From Pseudolabrys sp. (GTDB lineage: Bacteria > Pseudomonadota > Alphaproteobacteria > Rhizobiales > Xanthobacteraceae), in contig JALHNV010000037.1 of assembly GCA_022843325.1 (NCBI GenBank), positions 1 to 34,886 of the forward strand: DNA of 34,886 bases, written 5' to 3'. Both the position numbers and the translations under genes were made by a program. Each line of letters opens with the position of its first letter. Within the stretch, counting starts at the first letter, position 1. Below are positions 23,655 to 31,791 of this stretch, in pieces. The notes beneath the pieces were generated by a model. That model had not been told where the DNA came from, ran no database searches, and saw nothing but the letters and a program-made list of their open reading frames with translations.

Positions 23655-24260
23655 TCACGACTTGCGGCGTCCGATCAGCAATCCGGCCAGCGCGGTGACG
23701 GCGAGCGTGCCGTACAGCGCGCCGCGAGAGCCGGAGCGCACCAGTTCGGTGGCCGAAGCGATGGCTTCGTCACTGGCGGCCGCCGCCTTCGACGTGACGC
23801 GATGGGTCACGACATCGAGCAGCGGGGCGCCCGGCGGCAAAGCCGGGATCATCGACGCCACCGCCGGCGACGTGCCGAGCGGTTGCGGTGCGGCGACTGT
23901 CTGGGTGACGATCGGCGGCACCGTCACCGGCGGCGTGACCACCTTCTTCTTTGCCGCAGCATTGGCAAAGGTGAACATCAGTCCGGCCAGCACGGCCGCC
24001 GCCAGAGCGGCGGCGCCAAGCCCGACCAGATCGCCGTGGTGCATGGCCACCCAGCGGTAGAGCGCCAGGAGCCCGATGCCGAGCGCCACCAGCAACAGGA
24101 CGCCGCCCGCCACCGCCCAACCGGCCGCGAGGCCGGTCTGACGGACCTGGACGACGGTCCGGTCGATGGTGTGATCGCGGAAGGCTTCGGCCCGCGCCTG
24201 CAACTGGTTCGTCTGCTGCTGGAGATCGAACCCCAGCGTACGCAGCAAGGTGGCGAACAT
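23655..24260 (-). CDS. Membrane protein of unknown function (holin-like N-terminal half)
   Basis: This 201-residue protein has an N-terminal amphipathic/coiled region (LQQQTNQLQARAEAFRDH), two hydrophobic segments (about residues 45-68 and 78-100), a Pro/Val/Thr-rich linker (about 105-145) and a C-terminal hydrophobic segment ending in the basic LIGRRKS. The two-helix part resembles DUF1469-type (phage-holin-like) membrane proteins, but the match is loose. It overlaps the upstream DUF883-like gene by one base (TGATG) and should be made with it. The pair probably acts at the cytoplasmic membrane under stress, judging by the promoter. Confidence 0.65.
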   Translation of the reverse strand: MFATLLRTLGFDLQQQTNQLQARAEAFRDHTIDRTVVQVRQTGLAAGWAVAGGVLLLVALGIGLLALYRWVAMHHGDLVGLGAAALAAAVLAGLMFTFANAAAKKKVVTPPVTVPPIVTQTVAAPQPLGTSPAVASMIPALPPGAPLLDVVTHRVTSKAAAASDEAIASATELVRSGSRGALYGTLAVTALAGLLIGRRKS

Positions 24261-24721
24261 CAGTTGCGGCCCCGGGACATCATGCCGATGACGACGCCGA
24301 CGACCAGCGTGGCAGCAAGCGTGCCGAGCGGGTTCTTGCGGGCGGTGGTCTCCAGTTCGGACGCGAAGGTCTTCATCTGGTCGCGCGCCTGCGAGGCCAT
24401 CTCGGTGCCGGCCTGCACCATGTCATGGGTGGTGCTGCCGACCTGCGACGCCACGGCCTGACCGACGCTGCGGGCCGACTTGGCTGCCTCGCCGCTGGCA
24501 TCGTTCATGAACTTCATCATGGTCTGCTGCATGCTGGCGAGATCGCTGCGGAGATTGGCGACATCCTCGGCCAGGCTGGCGCCGGCCGTCTGCGCCGACT
24601 GGGCAATACCGGCGCCACCGCGCGCGACGGCGTCGGCGACGCTGGCAGCGGTTTCGGCGGTAGCGGTCGCGCTGGAACCGCGCGAGGACGAGCCAACATG
24701 GGTCGGGGAATTGGAATTCAT
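24260..24721 (-). CDS. DUF883/ElaB-like membrane-anchored protein
   Basis: This 153-residue protein has a Ser/Thr/Ala-rich start, long amphipathic helices (LAEDVANLRSDLASMQQTMM, and ARDQMKTFASELETTARKN) and a single C-terminal membrane segment (LGTLAATLVVGVVIGMMSRGR) with Gly-rich packing. This layout matches DUF883/ElaB/YqjD proteins; E. coli members are tail-anchored, bind ribosomes and are induced in stationary phase. GGAG precedes the ATG, and an EcfG-type promoter lies about 40-60 bases upstream. Family assignment rests on architecture. Confidence 0.7.
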   Translation of the reverse strand: MNSNSPTHVGSSSRGSSATATAETAASVADAVARGGAGIAQSAQTAGASLAEDVANLRSDLASMQQTMMKFMNDASGEAAKSARSVGQAVASQVGSTTHDMVQAGTEMASQARDQMKTFASELETTARKNPLGTLAATLVVGVVIGMMSRGRN

Positions 24722-24757
24722 CGGGGGGAGTCTCCTGTCCGGCTAAGTTAGCGGCTC

Positions 24758-24783
24758 AACCTCTCGGCCCGCGCTATTGTTCC
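24758..24783 (-). promoter_or_regulatory. EcfG-type (general stress sigma factor) promoter candidate
   Basis: Read on the minus strand, GGAAC (24779-24783) is followed after 17 bases by GGTT (24758-24761), close to the alphaproteobacterial EcfG consensus GGAAC-N16/17-CGTT (one mismatch). It lies about 37 bases before the DUF883-like start. ElaB-type proteins being stress-induced elsewhere fits. No sigma70-like alternative was seen in the gap 24722-24843. Confidence 0.5.
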
Positions 24784-24843
24784 GGTGACGGCGCGGGCAA
24801 TGCGGCCGTCGGGCGATTTATTTTTTCGACCGCGCCCCGCGCC

Positions 24844-25731
24844 TCAGGCCGGCGCCGCGCCCGGCCATGGAAACCGCGCCCAATCAGGTTTGACGACGCG
24901 CAGGGCAATGCCGCCGGCGGTGATCGGCGTGCCGCTGGCGAGGGCGTCACCGACACGGTCGAGCCGCAGCAGCGCCAGCCCATGACCGTTGGCGGCCGAG
25001 CCGAACGTGCCGATCTCTCTGTCGCCGGCCAGCACCGGCAGACCCGTCATGGGGGCGTGCTCGTCATAGGCGACCGGAACCACCCGGCTGCGCGCGGTGC
25101 CGCGATGCTCGACGCGCGACACGACCTCCTGGCCGACATAGCAGCCTTTGTGGAAATCGACACCGGCGAGCTGGTCCATGTCCGCTTCGTGCGGGAAGGC
25201 GTCGCTGTAGGCGAAATCGTGGCCGCCGCGCGGGATGCCGAGCGCGATGCGGTGCGCGTCATAGGCTGCGGCATCGACCAGTGTGGCGCCCAGCGCGGCG
25301 GCGGCGGTGGCGGCCTGCGCGGGCGGCACCATCAGGCGGAAGCCGAGCGCCGGGAGCCGGGGATCGGGATAGCTGAGACCGAAGGCGCTATCGGCCGGCG
25401 CGCCGCCCCAGACGGCCATGACGGCCAGGGCCTCGGACAGGTCGGCGACGGCGACCTTGGCGCGCAATTTGTAGAAGTTCAGCTTTTCCACCAGCATCGG
25501 CGCCAGCGCCCGCGGACAGTCGAGGAAAAACCCGCCGCCATCGGCGGCAGCGTTTTCCGCGACAATGAAATCTGCGACGATCTTGCCCTGCGGCGTCAGC
25601 AGCGCGGCAAAACGCGGCTGGCCGGGCGCGACCGCGTTCATGTCGTTGCTGGCCAGCCCGTTGAGGAAGGTCCGCGCGTCGGCCCCCTCGACCTTGACGA
25701 CGCCGCGATCGGAGAGATGCGCTGCCTGCAT
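24844..25731 (-). CDS. ygfZ: Folate-binding protein YgfZ (GcvT-like)
   Basis: YgfZ/IBA57-type proteins bind tetrahydrofolate and support iron-sulfur cluster assembly or repair. This 295-residue protein has the family signature K-G-C-Y-V-G-Q-E at residues 195-202, with the conserved Cys197, within the GcvT-like fold. The start at 25731 reads MQAAHLSDRGVVKVEGADAR, matching the family. It is divergent from dihydroorotase, and the 118-bp shared region has no recognised operator. Confidence 0.92.
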   Translation of the reverse strand: MQAAHLSDRGVVKVEGADARTFLNGLASNDMNAVAPGQPRFAALLTPQGKIVADFIVAENAAADGGGFFLDCPRALAPMLVEKLNFYKLRAKVAVADLSEALAVMAVWGGAPADSAFGLSYPDPRLPALGFRLMVPPAQAATAAAALGATLVDAAAYDAHRIALGIPRGGHDFAYSDAFPHEADMDQLAGVDFHKGCYVGQEVVSRVEHRGTARSRVVPVAYDEHAPMTGLPVLAGDREIGTFGSAANGHGLALLRLDRVGDALASGTPITAGGIALRVVKPDWARFPWPGAAPA

Positions 25732-25849
25732 GTGAATACTCGATCCCCCGGCTGTACTAGTCTCTTGCCAGACCCGACGCCTGAACGTAAGCGCTGGCGG
25801 CCGGGGCTCAAGGCCCGATTTCCCACGCTGGACTGAGAGTTATTCCACC

Positions 25850-27193
25850 ATGGCTGACACCTTCGACCTGATCCTCAGGGGCGGCACCGTCGTCAATCAG
25901 GACGGCGAGGGGCTGCGCGACGTCGGTATCCGGGACGGTCGCTTTGCGGCCATCGGCGACCTGTCGCGCGCCGACGCCGGCGAGGTGATCGACTGCCGCG
26001 GCCTGCATGTTCTGCCGGGCGTGATCGACAGCCATGTGCATTTCCGCGAGCCGGGTCTGACGCACAAGGAAGATCTCGAGAGCGGTTCGCTGTCGGCGGT
26101 CATGGGCGGCGTCACCGCGGTGTTCGAGATGCCGAACACCGATCCGGCCACCATCGATGCCGGCGCGGTCGCCGACAAGGTGAAGCGCGGTCATCACCGC
26201 ATGCATTGCGACTATGCGTTCTATGTCGGCGCCACGCGCGAGAACACCAGGGACCTGGGCGAACTGGAAATGCTGCCGGGCGTCGCCGGCGTCAAAGTGT
26301 TCATGGGCTCGTCGACCGGTTCGCTGCTGATCGAGGACGACGACGGCGTGCGCGCAGTGCTGAAAGCGATCCGCCGCCGCGCCGCCTTCCATTCCGAAGA
26401 CGAATACCGGCTGCGCGACCGCATGGACAAGCGGATCGACGGCGATGCACGGTCGCATCCGGTCTGGCGCGACGCCATTGCTGCCTTGACCTGCACAAAG
26501 CGCTTGGTGGCGCTGGCGCGGGAGACCGGCAAGCGTGTCCACGTTCTGCATGTCACCAGCCGCGACGAGATGGAGTTTCTCGCCGCCCACAAGGACGTCG
26601 CCTCGGCCGAATGCACGCCGCATCATCTGACCATGGCGGCACCCGGCTGCTACGAGCAGCACGGCACCTTCGCCCAGATCAACCCGCCGATCCGCGACGG
26701 CGTGCACCGCGACGGCCTGTGGCGCGGCATCGCGCAGGGCGTGGTCGACAGCCTCGGCTCCGATCACTCGCCGCATACTTTGGCCGAGAAGTCGCAGCCT
26801 TATCCGAAGGCGCATTCCGGCATCACCGGGGTGCAGACGCTGGTGCCGATCATGCTCGATCACGTCAGCGCCGGCCGGCTGACGCTGCAGCGCTTCGTCG
26901 ATCTCACCAGCGCCGGTCCGGCGCGGCTGTTCGGTATCGCCCGCAAGGGGCGCATCGCCGCCGGTTACGATGCCGATCTCACGGTCGTCGATCTGAAGCG
27001 GCGCGAAACCATCACCAACGCCAAAGTGGCCTCGCGGGCCGGCTGGACGCCCTATGACGGCGTGGCGGTCACCGGCTGGCCGGTCGGGACCGTGGTGCGC
27101 GGGCACAAGGCGATGTGGGAGGGCAGCCTGACGACACCGGCAACTGGCGAAGCGGTGCGGTTCCTCGAAGCCATGCCGCCACAAGTTCCATAA
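25850..27193 (+). CDS. pyrC: Dihydroorotase
   Basis: Dihydroorotase closes carbamoyl aspartate to dihydroorotate in pyrimidine synthesis. This 447-residue amidohydrolase has the first metal ligands in DSHVHFREPG (about residues 60-69). It then shows GVKVFMGSSTG with a candidate carbamylated Lys, AAFHSEDEYR, HVLHVTSRDE, ECTPHHL and the late GSDHSPH, in the order of the class I (type I) enzymes, although some relatives are annotated as allantoinase-like. pyrB is not in the window. The start ATG 25850 precedes ADTFDLILRGGTVV, the usual N-terminal beta strand. Confidence 0.9.
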   Translation: MADTFDLILRGGTVVNQDGEGLRDVGIRDGRFAAIGDLSRADAGEVIDCRGLHVLPGVIDSHVHFREPGLTHKEDLESGSLSAVMGGVTAVFEMPNTDPATIDAGAVADKVKRGHHRMHCDYAFYVGATRENTRDLGELEMLPGVAGVKVFMGSSTGSLLIEDDDGVRAVLKAIRRRAAFHSEDEYRLRDRMDKRIDGDARSHPVWRDAIAALTCTKRLVALARETGKRVHVLHVTSRDEMEFLAAHKDVASAECTPHHLTMAAPGCYEQHGTFAQINPPIRDGVHRDGLWRGIAQGVVDSLGSDHSPHTLAEKSQPYPKAHSGITGVQTLVPIMLDHVSAGRLTLQRFVDLTSAGPARLFGIARKGRIAAGYDADLTVVDLKRRETITNAKVASRAGWTPYDGVAVTGWPVGTVVRGHKAMWEGSLTTPATGEAVRFLEAMPPQVP

Positions 27194-27358
27194 AATTCAA
27201 CCGCTGGTTATGTGAATACAACCTATAAGAGATTTTCTTTGGAGAAATGTGCCGGAATCCGTCTGTAGAATTGCAAATTGCACGCAAACGTCTATCAACG
27301 GTAACAAAGCACCCCCTCATTCACGCGTGCCATCTCTACCTCGGGGCCAGGGACAAAA

Positions 27359-28105
27359 ATGAGTGGCGACCTCGTTTCGCTCCGCATGCTGGTGGTCGGT
27401 TTAGCAGCGTCCGAGCGCGAGCTGTGGCGCAAAGCCGCGACCGTGGGCTCGATCCCCGTCGATTTCGATTATGTCGATGCCAACGCGGCCATTCCTGTGC
27501 TGGCGAGCGGTGAGACGGATATTTGTCTGCTGGATTCCGGCCTGGCCGAGGATGTCCGCGCGGCTGTGACCAAGGCGGCGCGGGCCGCCCAGCCGTCCAC
27601 CCTGGTCGTCATTTCGGCGCCGACCGGCAGCAACCGCATCGAAGGCGTCGACGGCATGCTGACCAAGCCGACGACGGTCGATGACGCGCGCCATCTCACC
27701 GAAATCTGCATCCGCGCGAAAATCCCGACCAAAGTGCTGGTGGTGGACGATTCCGGCACCATGCGCAGCATCGTGCGCAAGATCCTGTCGGCCAGCCGCT
27801 ATTCGCTGGAAGTCCACGAGGCGGCGGAGGGCATCGCCGCGCTCAACGAATTGCGCGACGGCACCTACGGGTTGGTGTTCCTCGACTACAACATGCCCGG
27901 TCTCAACGGCTTCGAGACGCTGTCCGAGATCAAGCGCGAAAATCCCAGCGTGGCGGTGGTGATGATGACGTCGACCATCGACAACGCCATCGCCGACCGC
28001 GCCCATGCCGCGGGCGCGCTCGCCTTTCTCAAAAAGCCGTTCTATCCGGCCGATATCGACATGATGCTGCAGCGCTATTACGGGCTGTACACGGTGCGGA
28101 ACTAG
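27359..28105 (+). CDS. Two-domain response regulator, degenerate first receiver
   Basis: This 248-residue protein ends in a complete receiver domain: Asp130-Asp131 in VLVVDDSGTMR, the phospho-acceptor Asp176 in VFLDYNMPGLNG, Thr/Ser in MMTSTID and Lys in FLKKPF. The first ~120 residues look like a second receiver in outline (LRMLVVGL, CLLDSG with Asp59, MLTKPT with Lys103), but the acidic metal-binding pair is missing, so it may be a pseudo-receiver. There is no output domain, suggesting action by protein contact, as in CheY-like regulators. No histidine kinase is adjacent. The AT-richer 27194-27358 region upstream should contain its promoter, but no clear elements were assigned. Confidence 0.85.
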   Translation: MSGDLVSLRMLVVGLAASERELWRKAATVGSIPVDFDYVDANAAIPVLASGETDICLLDSGLAEDVRAAVTKAARAAQPSTLVVISAPTGSNRIEGVDGMLTKPTTVDDARHLTEICIRAKIPTKVLVVDDSGTMRSIVRKILSASRYSLEVHEAAEGIAALNELRDGTYGLVFLDYNMPGLNGFETLSEIKRENPSVAVVMMTSTIDNAIADRAHAAGALAFLKKPFYPADIDMMLQRYYGLYTVRN

Positions 28106-28118
28106 GCGCCGAAAGGTT

Positions 28119-28154
28119 GCCACGCTTCGCGTGGCGACTTCTCCCTATGGGGAG
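28119..28154. terminator. Two hairpins between convergent genes
   Basis: GCCACGC-TTC-GCGTGGC (28119-28135) and CTCCC / GGGAG (28141-28145 with 28150-28154) are consecutive hairpins in the 64-bp gap between the response regulator and the minus-strand 88-residue gene. The sequence resembles another common intergenic repeat and could act as a bidirectional terminator, although no T-tract is present. Confidence 0.5.
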
Positions 28155-28169
28155 GTGACGGGCGAGCCG

Positions 28170-28436
28170 CTACTGCCGCGGCTGTTCCAGCGAGAATTCG
28201 CGGTTGCGGATGCGGGTGCCGAGACCCTCGGCGAAGGTCGCCGCCGCTTCCTCGCCATAGGTGGTGACGAATTCCGCCATCGCCGCGAACAGGCAGGCCT
28301 GCGCCAGGCAATCGCCATCAATGCCGTCGAGGCGGGCTTCGGCCCAGGCTTCCTGCAAATAGCCCAGCGCCACGCGCTTCTGCTCGTGCTCGGGAACCGG
28401 TTCGCGCGTGTGGATGGATCGCTCCGCTGTCGTCAT
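28170..28436 (-). CDS. Conserved hypothetical protein, 88 residues
   Basis: This small soluble, acidic, mostly helical protein reads MTTAERSIHTREPVPEHEQK then LGYLQEAWAEARLDGIDGDC. I do not recognise a named domain, though proteins like it are common as hypotheticals in Bradyrhizobium-type genomes. ATG 28436 is chosen over ATG 28481 because GGGAAAAGG lies upstream with good spacing and the extra 15 residues look non-conserved. No membrane segment or signal peptide. Confidence 0.65.
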   Translation of the reverse strand: MTTAERSIHTREPVPEHEQKRVALGYLQEAWAEARLDGIDGDCLAQACLFAAMAEFVTTYGEEAAATFAEGLGTRIRNREFSLEQPRQ

Positions 28437-28556
28437 AATACGCCTTTTCCCAGTCGCCCACTTGTAGGATGCCAGTCCCAACCCCAGAAGTCGACGTTAG
28501 CACGCAAGCGTGGGGGCAGTAGTCCACACCTCAAGGAAAGGTTAATTGCGGCGGGG

Positions 28557-28931
28557 CTAATTGGCGTATCGCGCCGTGATTTCGCGCGCGATCTTGGCGC
28601 CTTCGTCGAGGTAGCGGCGGATGGCGAGGTCGGCCGCTGGCGTGCAGGTGCGGTAGGTTTCCTGAAAGCTGCGGAACCCGCGATTGAACCGTGCGACAAT
28701 ACGGTCGCGCCGCTCGCCACTCGGCGCTTCGGTGTCGATCAGCGCCTGCATTTCGTTGCGCCACTTCTGGCCTTCGTTGGCGCCGCAGACGGCCCGCAGG
28801 TGATGCAGCGCGCCGAGGATCTCCGCCAGCCGCTGCAGGTCGGGGTCGAACGGCGCCGGGTCGCCCTCGGCGGCGCGCGCGGGCAGCGACAGGCACAGCA
28901 GGATCGAGCCGATGGCGAGGAGCTTCTTCAC
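28557..28931 (-). CDS. Secreted TIGR02301-like protein
   Basis: This 124-residue protein has a signal peptide (KKLLAIGSILLCLSLPARA) and a helical mature domain containing LAEILGALHHLRAVCGANEG, WRNEMQALIDTEAP and YRTCTPAADLAIRRYLDEG, with two Cys. This matches my recollection of the TIGR02301 family of alphaproteobacterial proteins, which are often encoded beside a NUDIX hydrolase, as here. The function is unknown and the protein is probably periplasmic. A 66-base gap separates it from the NUDIX gene upstream. Confidence 0.72.
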   Translation of the reverse strand: MKKLLAIGSILLCLSLPARAAEGDPAPFDPDLQRLAEILGALHHLRAVCGANEGQKWRNEMQALIDTEAPSGERRDRIVARFNRGFRSFQETYRTCTPAADLAIRRYLDEGAKIAREITARYAN

Positions 28932-28997
28932 GCGTTTGGCCTTGGCGAAAGATGACGGTCATATGCGCCGGCTGTGCGGCAACCGCAAGGCAGACCG

Positions 28998-29441
28998 TCA
29001 GGCCGGGGTGCGCAGCAGGGCGACGGCGTTGCCTACAATTTCGGCCAGGCCCTCGGTGGTGTTGAGGCCGGCAAGGTCGGCCGGGTCGAGCCAGCGCGCA
29101 TCGTCCAGTTCTTCATTGAGCACCGGCTCGCCGGAGAGCCAACGGGCGGCGAAGCACAGGATGACGAAATGGCGTTCGACGGCGCCCTTGTCGTCGCGCT
29201 GGATCGCCTCGCGGTGGCCGGCCAGCGCCACCGGCTGGATCTCCAGCGCGGTTTCTTCGCGCACCTCGCGCATGACCGCCTCGAACAGCGTCTCGCCGGC
29301 TTCGACCACGCCGCCCGGCATGCTGTAGAGATTGAGGGCGGGCTTGCGTGCGCGCCGCACCACCAGAACCTTGCCGTCGCGCAATATGGCGGCGCTGACC
29401 GCGAGAAACGGCCGCGTCGGATATGTGCGTATCTCGTTCAA
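28998..29441 (-). CDS. NUDIX hydrolase, TTG start
   Basis: This 147-residue protein has the NUDIX box at GGVVEAGETLFEAVMREV followed by REETAL: G-x5-E-x7-R-E-V-x-E-E is intact, with Ala replacing the last Gly. NUDIX enzymes hydrolyse nucleoside diphosphates linked to other groups; the substrate is unknown. No ATG exists upstream of the domain; a TTG at 29441 overlaps the TGA stop of the preceding gene (TTGA), giving MNEIRTYPTRPFLAVSAAIL, a typical start of this family. This implies translational coupling. Confidence 0.82.
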   Translation of the reverse strand: MNEIRTYPTRPFLAVSAAILRDGKVLVVRRARKPALNLYSMPGGVVEAGETLFEAVMREVREETALEIQPVALAGHREAIQRDDKGAVERHFVILCFAARWLSGEPVLNEELDDARWLDPADLAGLNTTEGLAEIVGNAVALLRTPA

Positions 29442-29971
29442 GAAGGACTTTTCATGAGTCCATCGACCATAGCCTGAGGCGTTTGCAGCAGGCCGCTGTC
29501 GGCCTCGCCGTTGATCACCGCGCCGGCGCGGGCGACCAGGGGCTTGAGCCGTGCCGTGGCGCGGTCGGCCAGATCGTCGGTCGCGGTGCGCGGCAGGTCG
29601 GTGCACAAGGCGGCGCGGGTGGCTTCCAGCACGGCGGTCATGGTGCCGGCCAGCACGTCGAGGCGGCCGCGCACGGCCGGATCGGCGGTGTCATAGGCGG
29701 CAATGGCCAGGTCGCGCGTCTTGAGCCGGGAGGCGACAAAATGCTCGCGATAGCTCCGCGGCCGCCAGCCCAGGAAATCGGCGCGGCAGTCGGGGCAGCT
29801 CGGCAGCATTTCCAGCAGCATGATGGCTTCATGGAAATGATTGAGGTAGTCGCTGGCGAGCCCCGTCGAGGGATTGATGTTGGCGTCGGCCAGGCGCATC
29901 GCGTCAAAGGCTGCCGCGCCGGCCCATGGGTCCGTCGCTTGCATCGCCTCGATGCACTCCTGATATCCCAT
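29438..29971 (-). CDS. Conserved hypothetical protein with CPDC motif
   Basis: This 177-residue soluble, largely helical protein of unrecognised family contains NHFHEAIMLLEMLPSCPDCR (about residues 44-63), where His and the CxxC pair could bind a metal or be redox-active. It is followed by YREHFVASRLKTRDLAIAAY. Its stop overlaps the TTG start of the NUDIX gene, so the two proteins are made together. The start at 29971 is ATG; the upstream 86-bp region is shared with the divergent SRAP gene. Confidence 0.65.
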   Translation of the reverse strand: MGYQECIEAMQATDPWAGAAAFDAMRLADANINPSTGLASDYLNHFHEAIMLLEMLPSCPDCRADFLGWRPRSYREHFVASRLKTRDLAIAAYDTADPAVRGRLDVLAGTMTAVLEATRAALCTDLPRTATDDLADRATARLKPLVARAGAVINGEADSGLLQTPQAMVDGLMKSPS

Positions 29972-30057
29972 GGACCCCCGCCCGTATTTTACCGTCGGAC
30001 AGTGTGATTATCGCAGGTTAAGGCCTACTTAAATTTTGGTGCATCGAGTCTGTAAAT

Positions 30058-30822
30058 ATGTGTGGACGCTATACGCTCACGTCGTCGCCGGAAGCACTCC
30101 GTGGTTTGTTCGCCTATCGCGAGCAGCCCAACTTCCCGCCACGCTATAATGTCGCCCCGACCCAGCCCATCCCCGTGATCCGGCTGCTCGACGGCGAGCG
30201 CCGGTTCGCGCTGATGCGGTGGGGCCTGCTGCCGTCCTGGGTCAAGGATCCGAAGGGCTTTTCGCTGCTGATCAATGCGCGGGGCGAAACCGCCATCGAC
30301 AAGCCGGCCTTCCGCAACGCCATGAAGCGGCGGCGCTGCCTGATCCCGGCCGACGGCTTCTATGAATGGAGCGCCGCCGGCGCGCGCAAGCAGCCCTATT
30401 TCATCCATGCGAAGACCGGCGCGCCTCTGGCGTTCGCCGGGCTGTGGGAAACCTGGACCGGACCGAACGGCGAAGAACTCGACACCGCGGCGATCGTCAC
30501 CACCACCGCCAACCGCACGCTGGCGCCGCTGCACGACCGCATGCCGGTGATCGTGGCACCGGACGCCTTCGATCTGTGGCTGAACGCGACCGACGTCGAT
30601 GCGATGACCGCGGCGGCGCTGATCAAGCCGGCGCCGGACGATCTGCTGGAAGCCTGGCCGGTGTCGGCCGACGTCAACCGCGTCGCCAATGACGAAGCGC
30701 GGCTCACGCGCGAGATATTGCCGGTGGCGGAGCTGGAGCCGGTGGCGCGGCCGCCGGCGGTGAAGCGCGCCAAGGCGGTGAAGCCGGCCAAGGACGATGG
30801 CGGGCAGGGCGTGTTGTTTTGA
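30058..30822 (+). CDS. SOS response-associated peptidase-like protein (SRAP, YedK/HMCES)
   Basis: SRAP proteins cross-link through Cys2 to abasic sites in single-stranded DNA. This 254-residue protein begins MCGRYTL, giving the N-terminal Cys after Met removal. Other landmarks are RYNVAPTQPIPVI (Asn), RWGLLPSWVKD, NARGETAIDKPAFR, GFYEW (catalytic Glu) and PLHDRMPVI (catalytic His). The C-terminus is Lys/Ala-rich (AVKRAKAVKPAKDDGG). No alphaproteobacterial LexA box (GTTC-N7-GTTC) was seen in the 29972-30057 promoter region, so SOS control is not supported. Confidence 0.93.
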   Translation: MCGRYTLTSSPEALRGLFAYREQPNFPPRYNVAPTQPIPVIRLLDGERRFALMRWGLLPSWVKDPKGFSLLINARGETAIDKPAFRNAMKRRRCLIPADGFYEWSAAGARKQPYFIHAKTGAPLAFAGLWETWTGPNGEELDTAAIVTTTANRTLAPLHDRMPVIVAPDAFDLWLNATDVDAMTAAALIKPAPDDLLEAWPVSADVNRVANDEARLTREILPVAELEPVARPPAVKRAKAVKPAKDDGGQGVLF

Positions 30823-30873
30823 AGGGCTCGCTTCACCTTCTTCATTCGAAGATGTCGACCGCCCGCGCTCCGG

Positions 30874-31791
30874 TCAATCGTTTGGTCTCAGCACCCTTTG
30901 AATGTTGGCGACAAGGGCCGCGCGCTTCTCCGCCGACGTTTTGTCGAGGTTTTGCTGTCGCCAGCGTACTGCGGGCAATTCCGTTGCGTCTGGTACTTTC
31001 AGCGCTGTCCAGTCCGGGTCGCCGCGCTCGAACGAGATAAGGAAATGCCGATGTTCTTGCGGCATGTTTCCGACGATATCTGCAATCAGCGCGTCGCGGG
31101 TGTTGGCGAGGTCGGGGAGCGCGATGGCGGTGGCGGTCATGCCTTCGAATCCGCGCGCATATTCGTCGGCCATGTTCTTGCTCTTCGCTGCCAAAACCTC
31201 CCACATGGGGCGGTCGTGGCTGAGCAAATAAACGATGAAAGCACGGCGCAGTTCGTCGTCTATTCCTTCGTTGGCAAGCAGGTCGCGGATGTCGAAGAAA
31301 TCGCGCGGATGCTGACGGTCCAGGGCCGCGACTATCTTGCCTGCATACAAATCCGGAAACGATACAATCTGGATTTCGGCAAAGCCGAAGGCCTCTTCCA
31401 CGGTTCGCGACACGCTGCGCAATTCCGGGCTGTAAACGCAACCGCGTAAAACAGGCGTGACTTCGATTTTGATCTGAACGCCAGCGGCGCGCACCAGCAG
31501 TTTTGTTGCAGAGCCTTTGTGGAGTCCTTCGGTGACTTGAGCCCCGTCTATGGTTTTGACGAGGCGATCCTTGATTCGTTTCAAAGCGGCAGCGATGGCC
31601 GCCAGCGACTCAGTGCGCGGTTGCACAGGGAGATAAGTCAGATCGATATCGACCGAAAGGCGCGGCATGTCGCGAATGAATAGATTGATCGCCGTTCCGC
31701 CCTTCAGCGCAAAGGACTTTTCTTCCGCGACCTGCGGGAGTGTGCGGATAAGCAGGGCGACCTGACGGCGATAGGTCTCATTGAACGCCAT
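30874..31791 (-). CDS. abiEii: AbiEii/AbiGii family nucleotidyltransferase toxin
   Basis: This 305-residue toxin-type nucleotidyltransferase has a visible core: Gly31-Gly32-Thr in LKGGTAINLF, Asp48 and Asp50 in SVDIDLTYL (the DxD pair), KIEV (third carboxylate region), and DLYAGKIVAALDRQHPRDFFDI, a conserved family block with Lys and Asp. AbiEii toxins act on nucleotides or tRNA and arrest growth; AbiE pairs give phage abortive infection in some hosts. The gene overlaps the antitoxin gene by 14 bases. It sits beside an AT-rich patch unlike its neighbours, suggesting acquisition. Confidence 0.9.
   Translation of the reverse strand: MAFNETYRRQVALLIRTLPQVAEEKSFALKGGTAINLFIRDMPRLSVDIDLTYLPVQPRTESLAAIAAALKRIKDRLVKTIDGAQVTEGLHKGSATKLLVRAAGVQIKIEVTPVLRGCVYSPELRSVSRTVEEAFGFAEIQIVSFPDLYAGKIVAALDRQHPRDFFDIRDLLANEGIDDELRRAFIVYLLSHDRPMWEVLAAKSKNMADEYARGFEGMTATAIALPDLANTRDALIADIVGNMPQEHRHFLISFERGDPDWTALKVPDATELPAVRWRQQNLDKTSAEKRAALVANIQRVLRPND

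Noticed and set aside
29972..30057. LexA/SOS box before the SRAP gene
   Set aside because: The alphaproteobacterial GTTC-N7-GTTC pattern is absent from the region, so SOS control is not supported.
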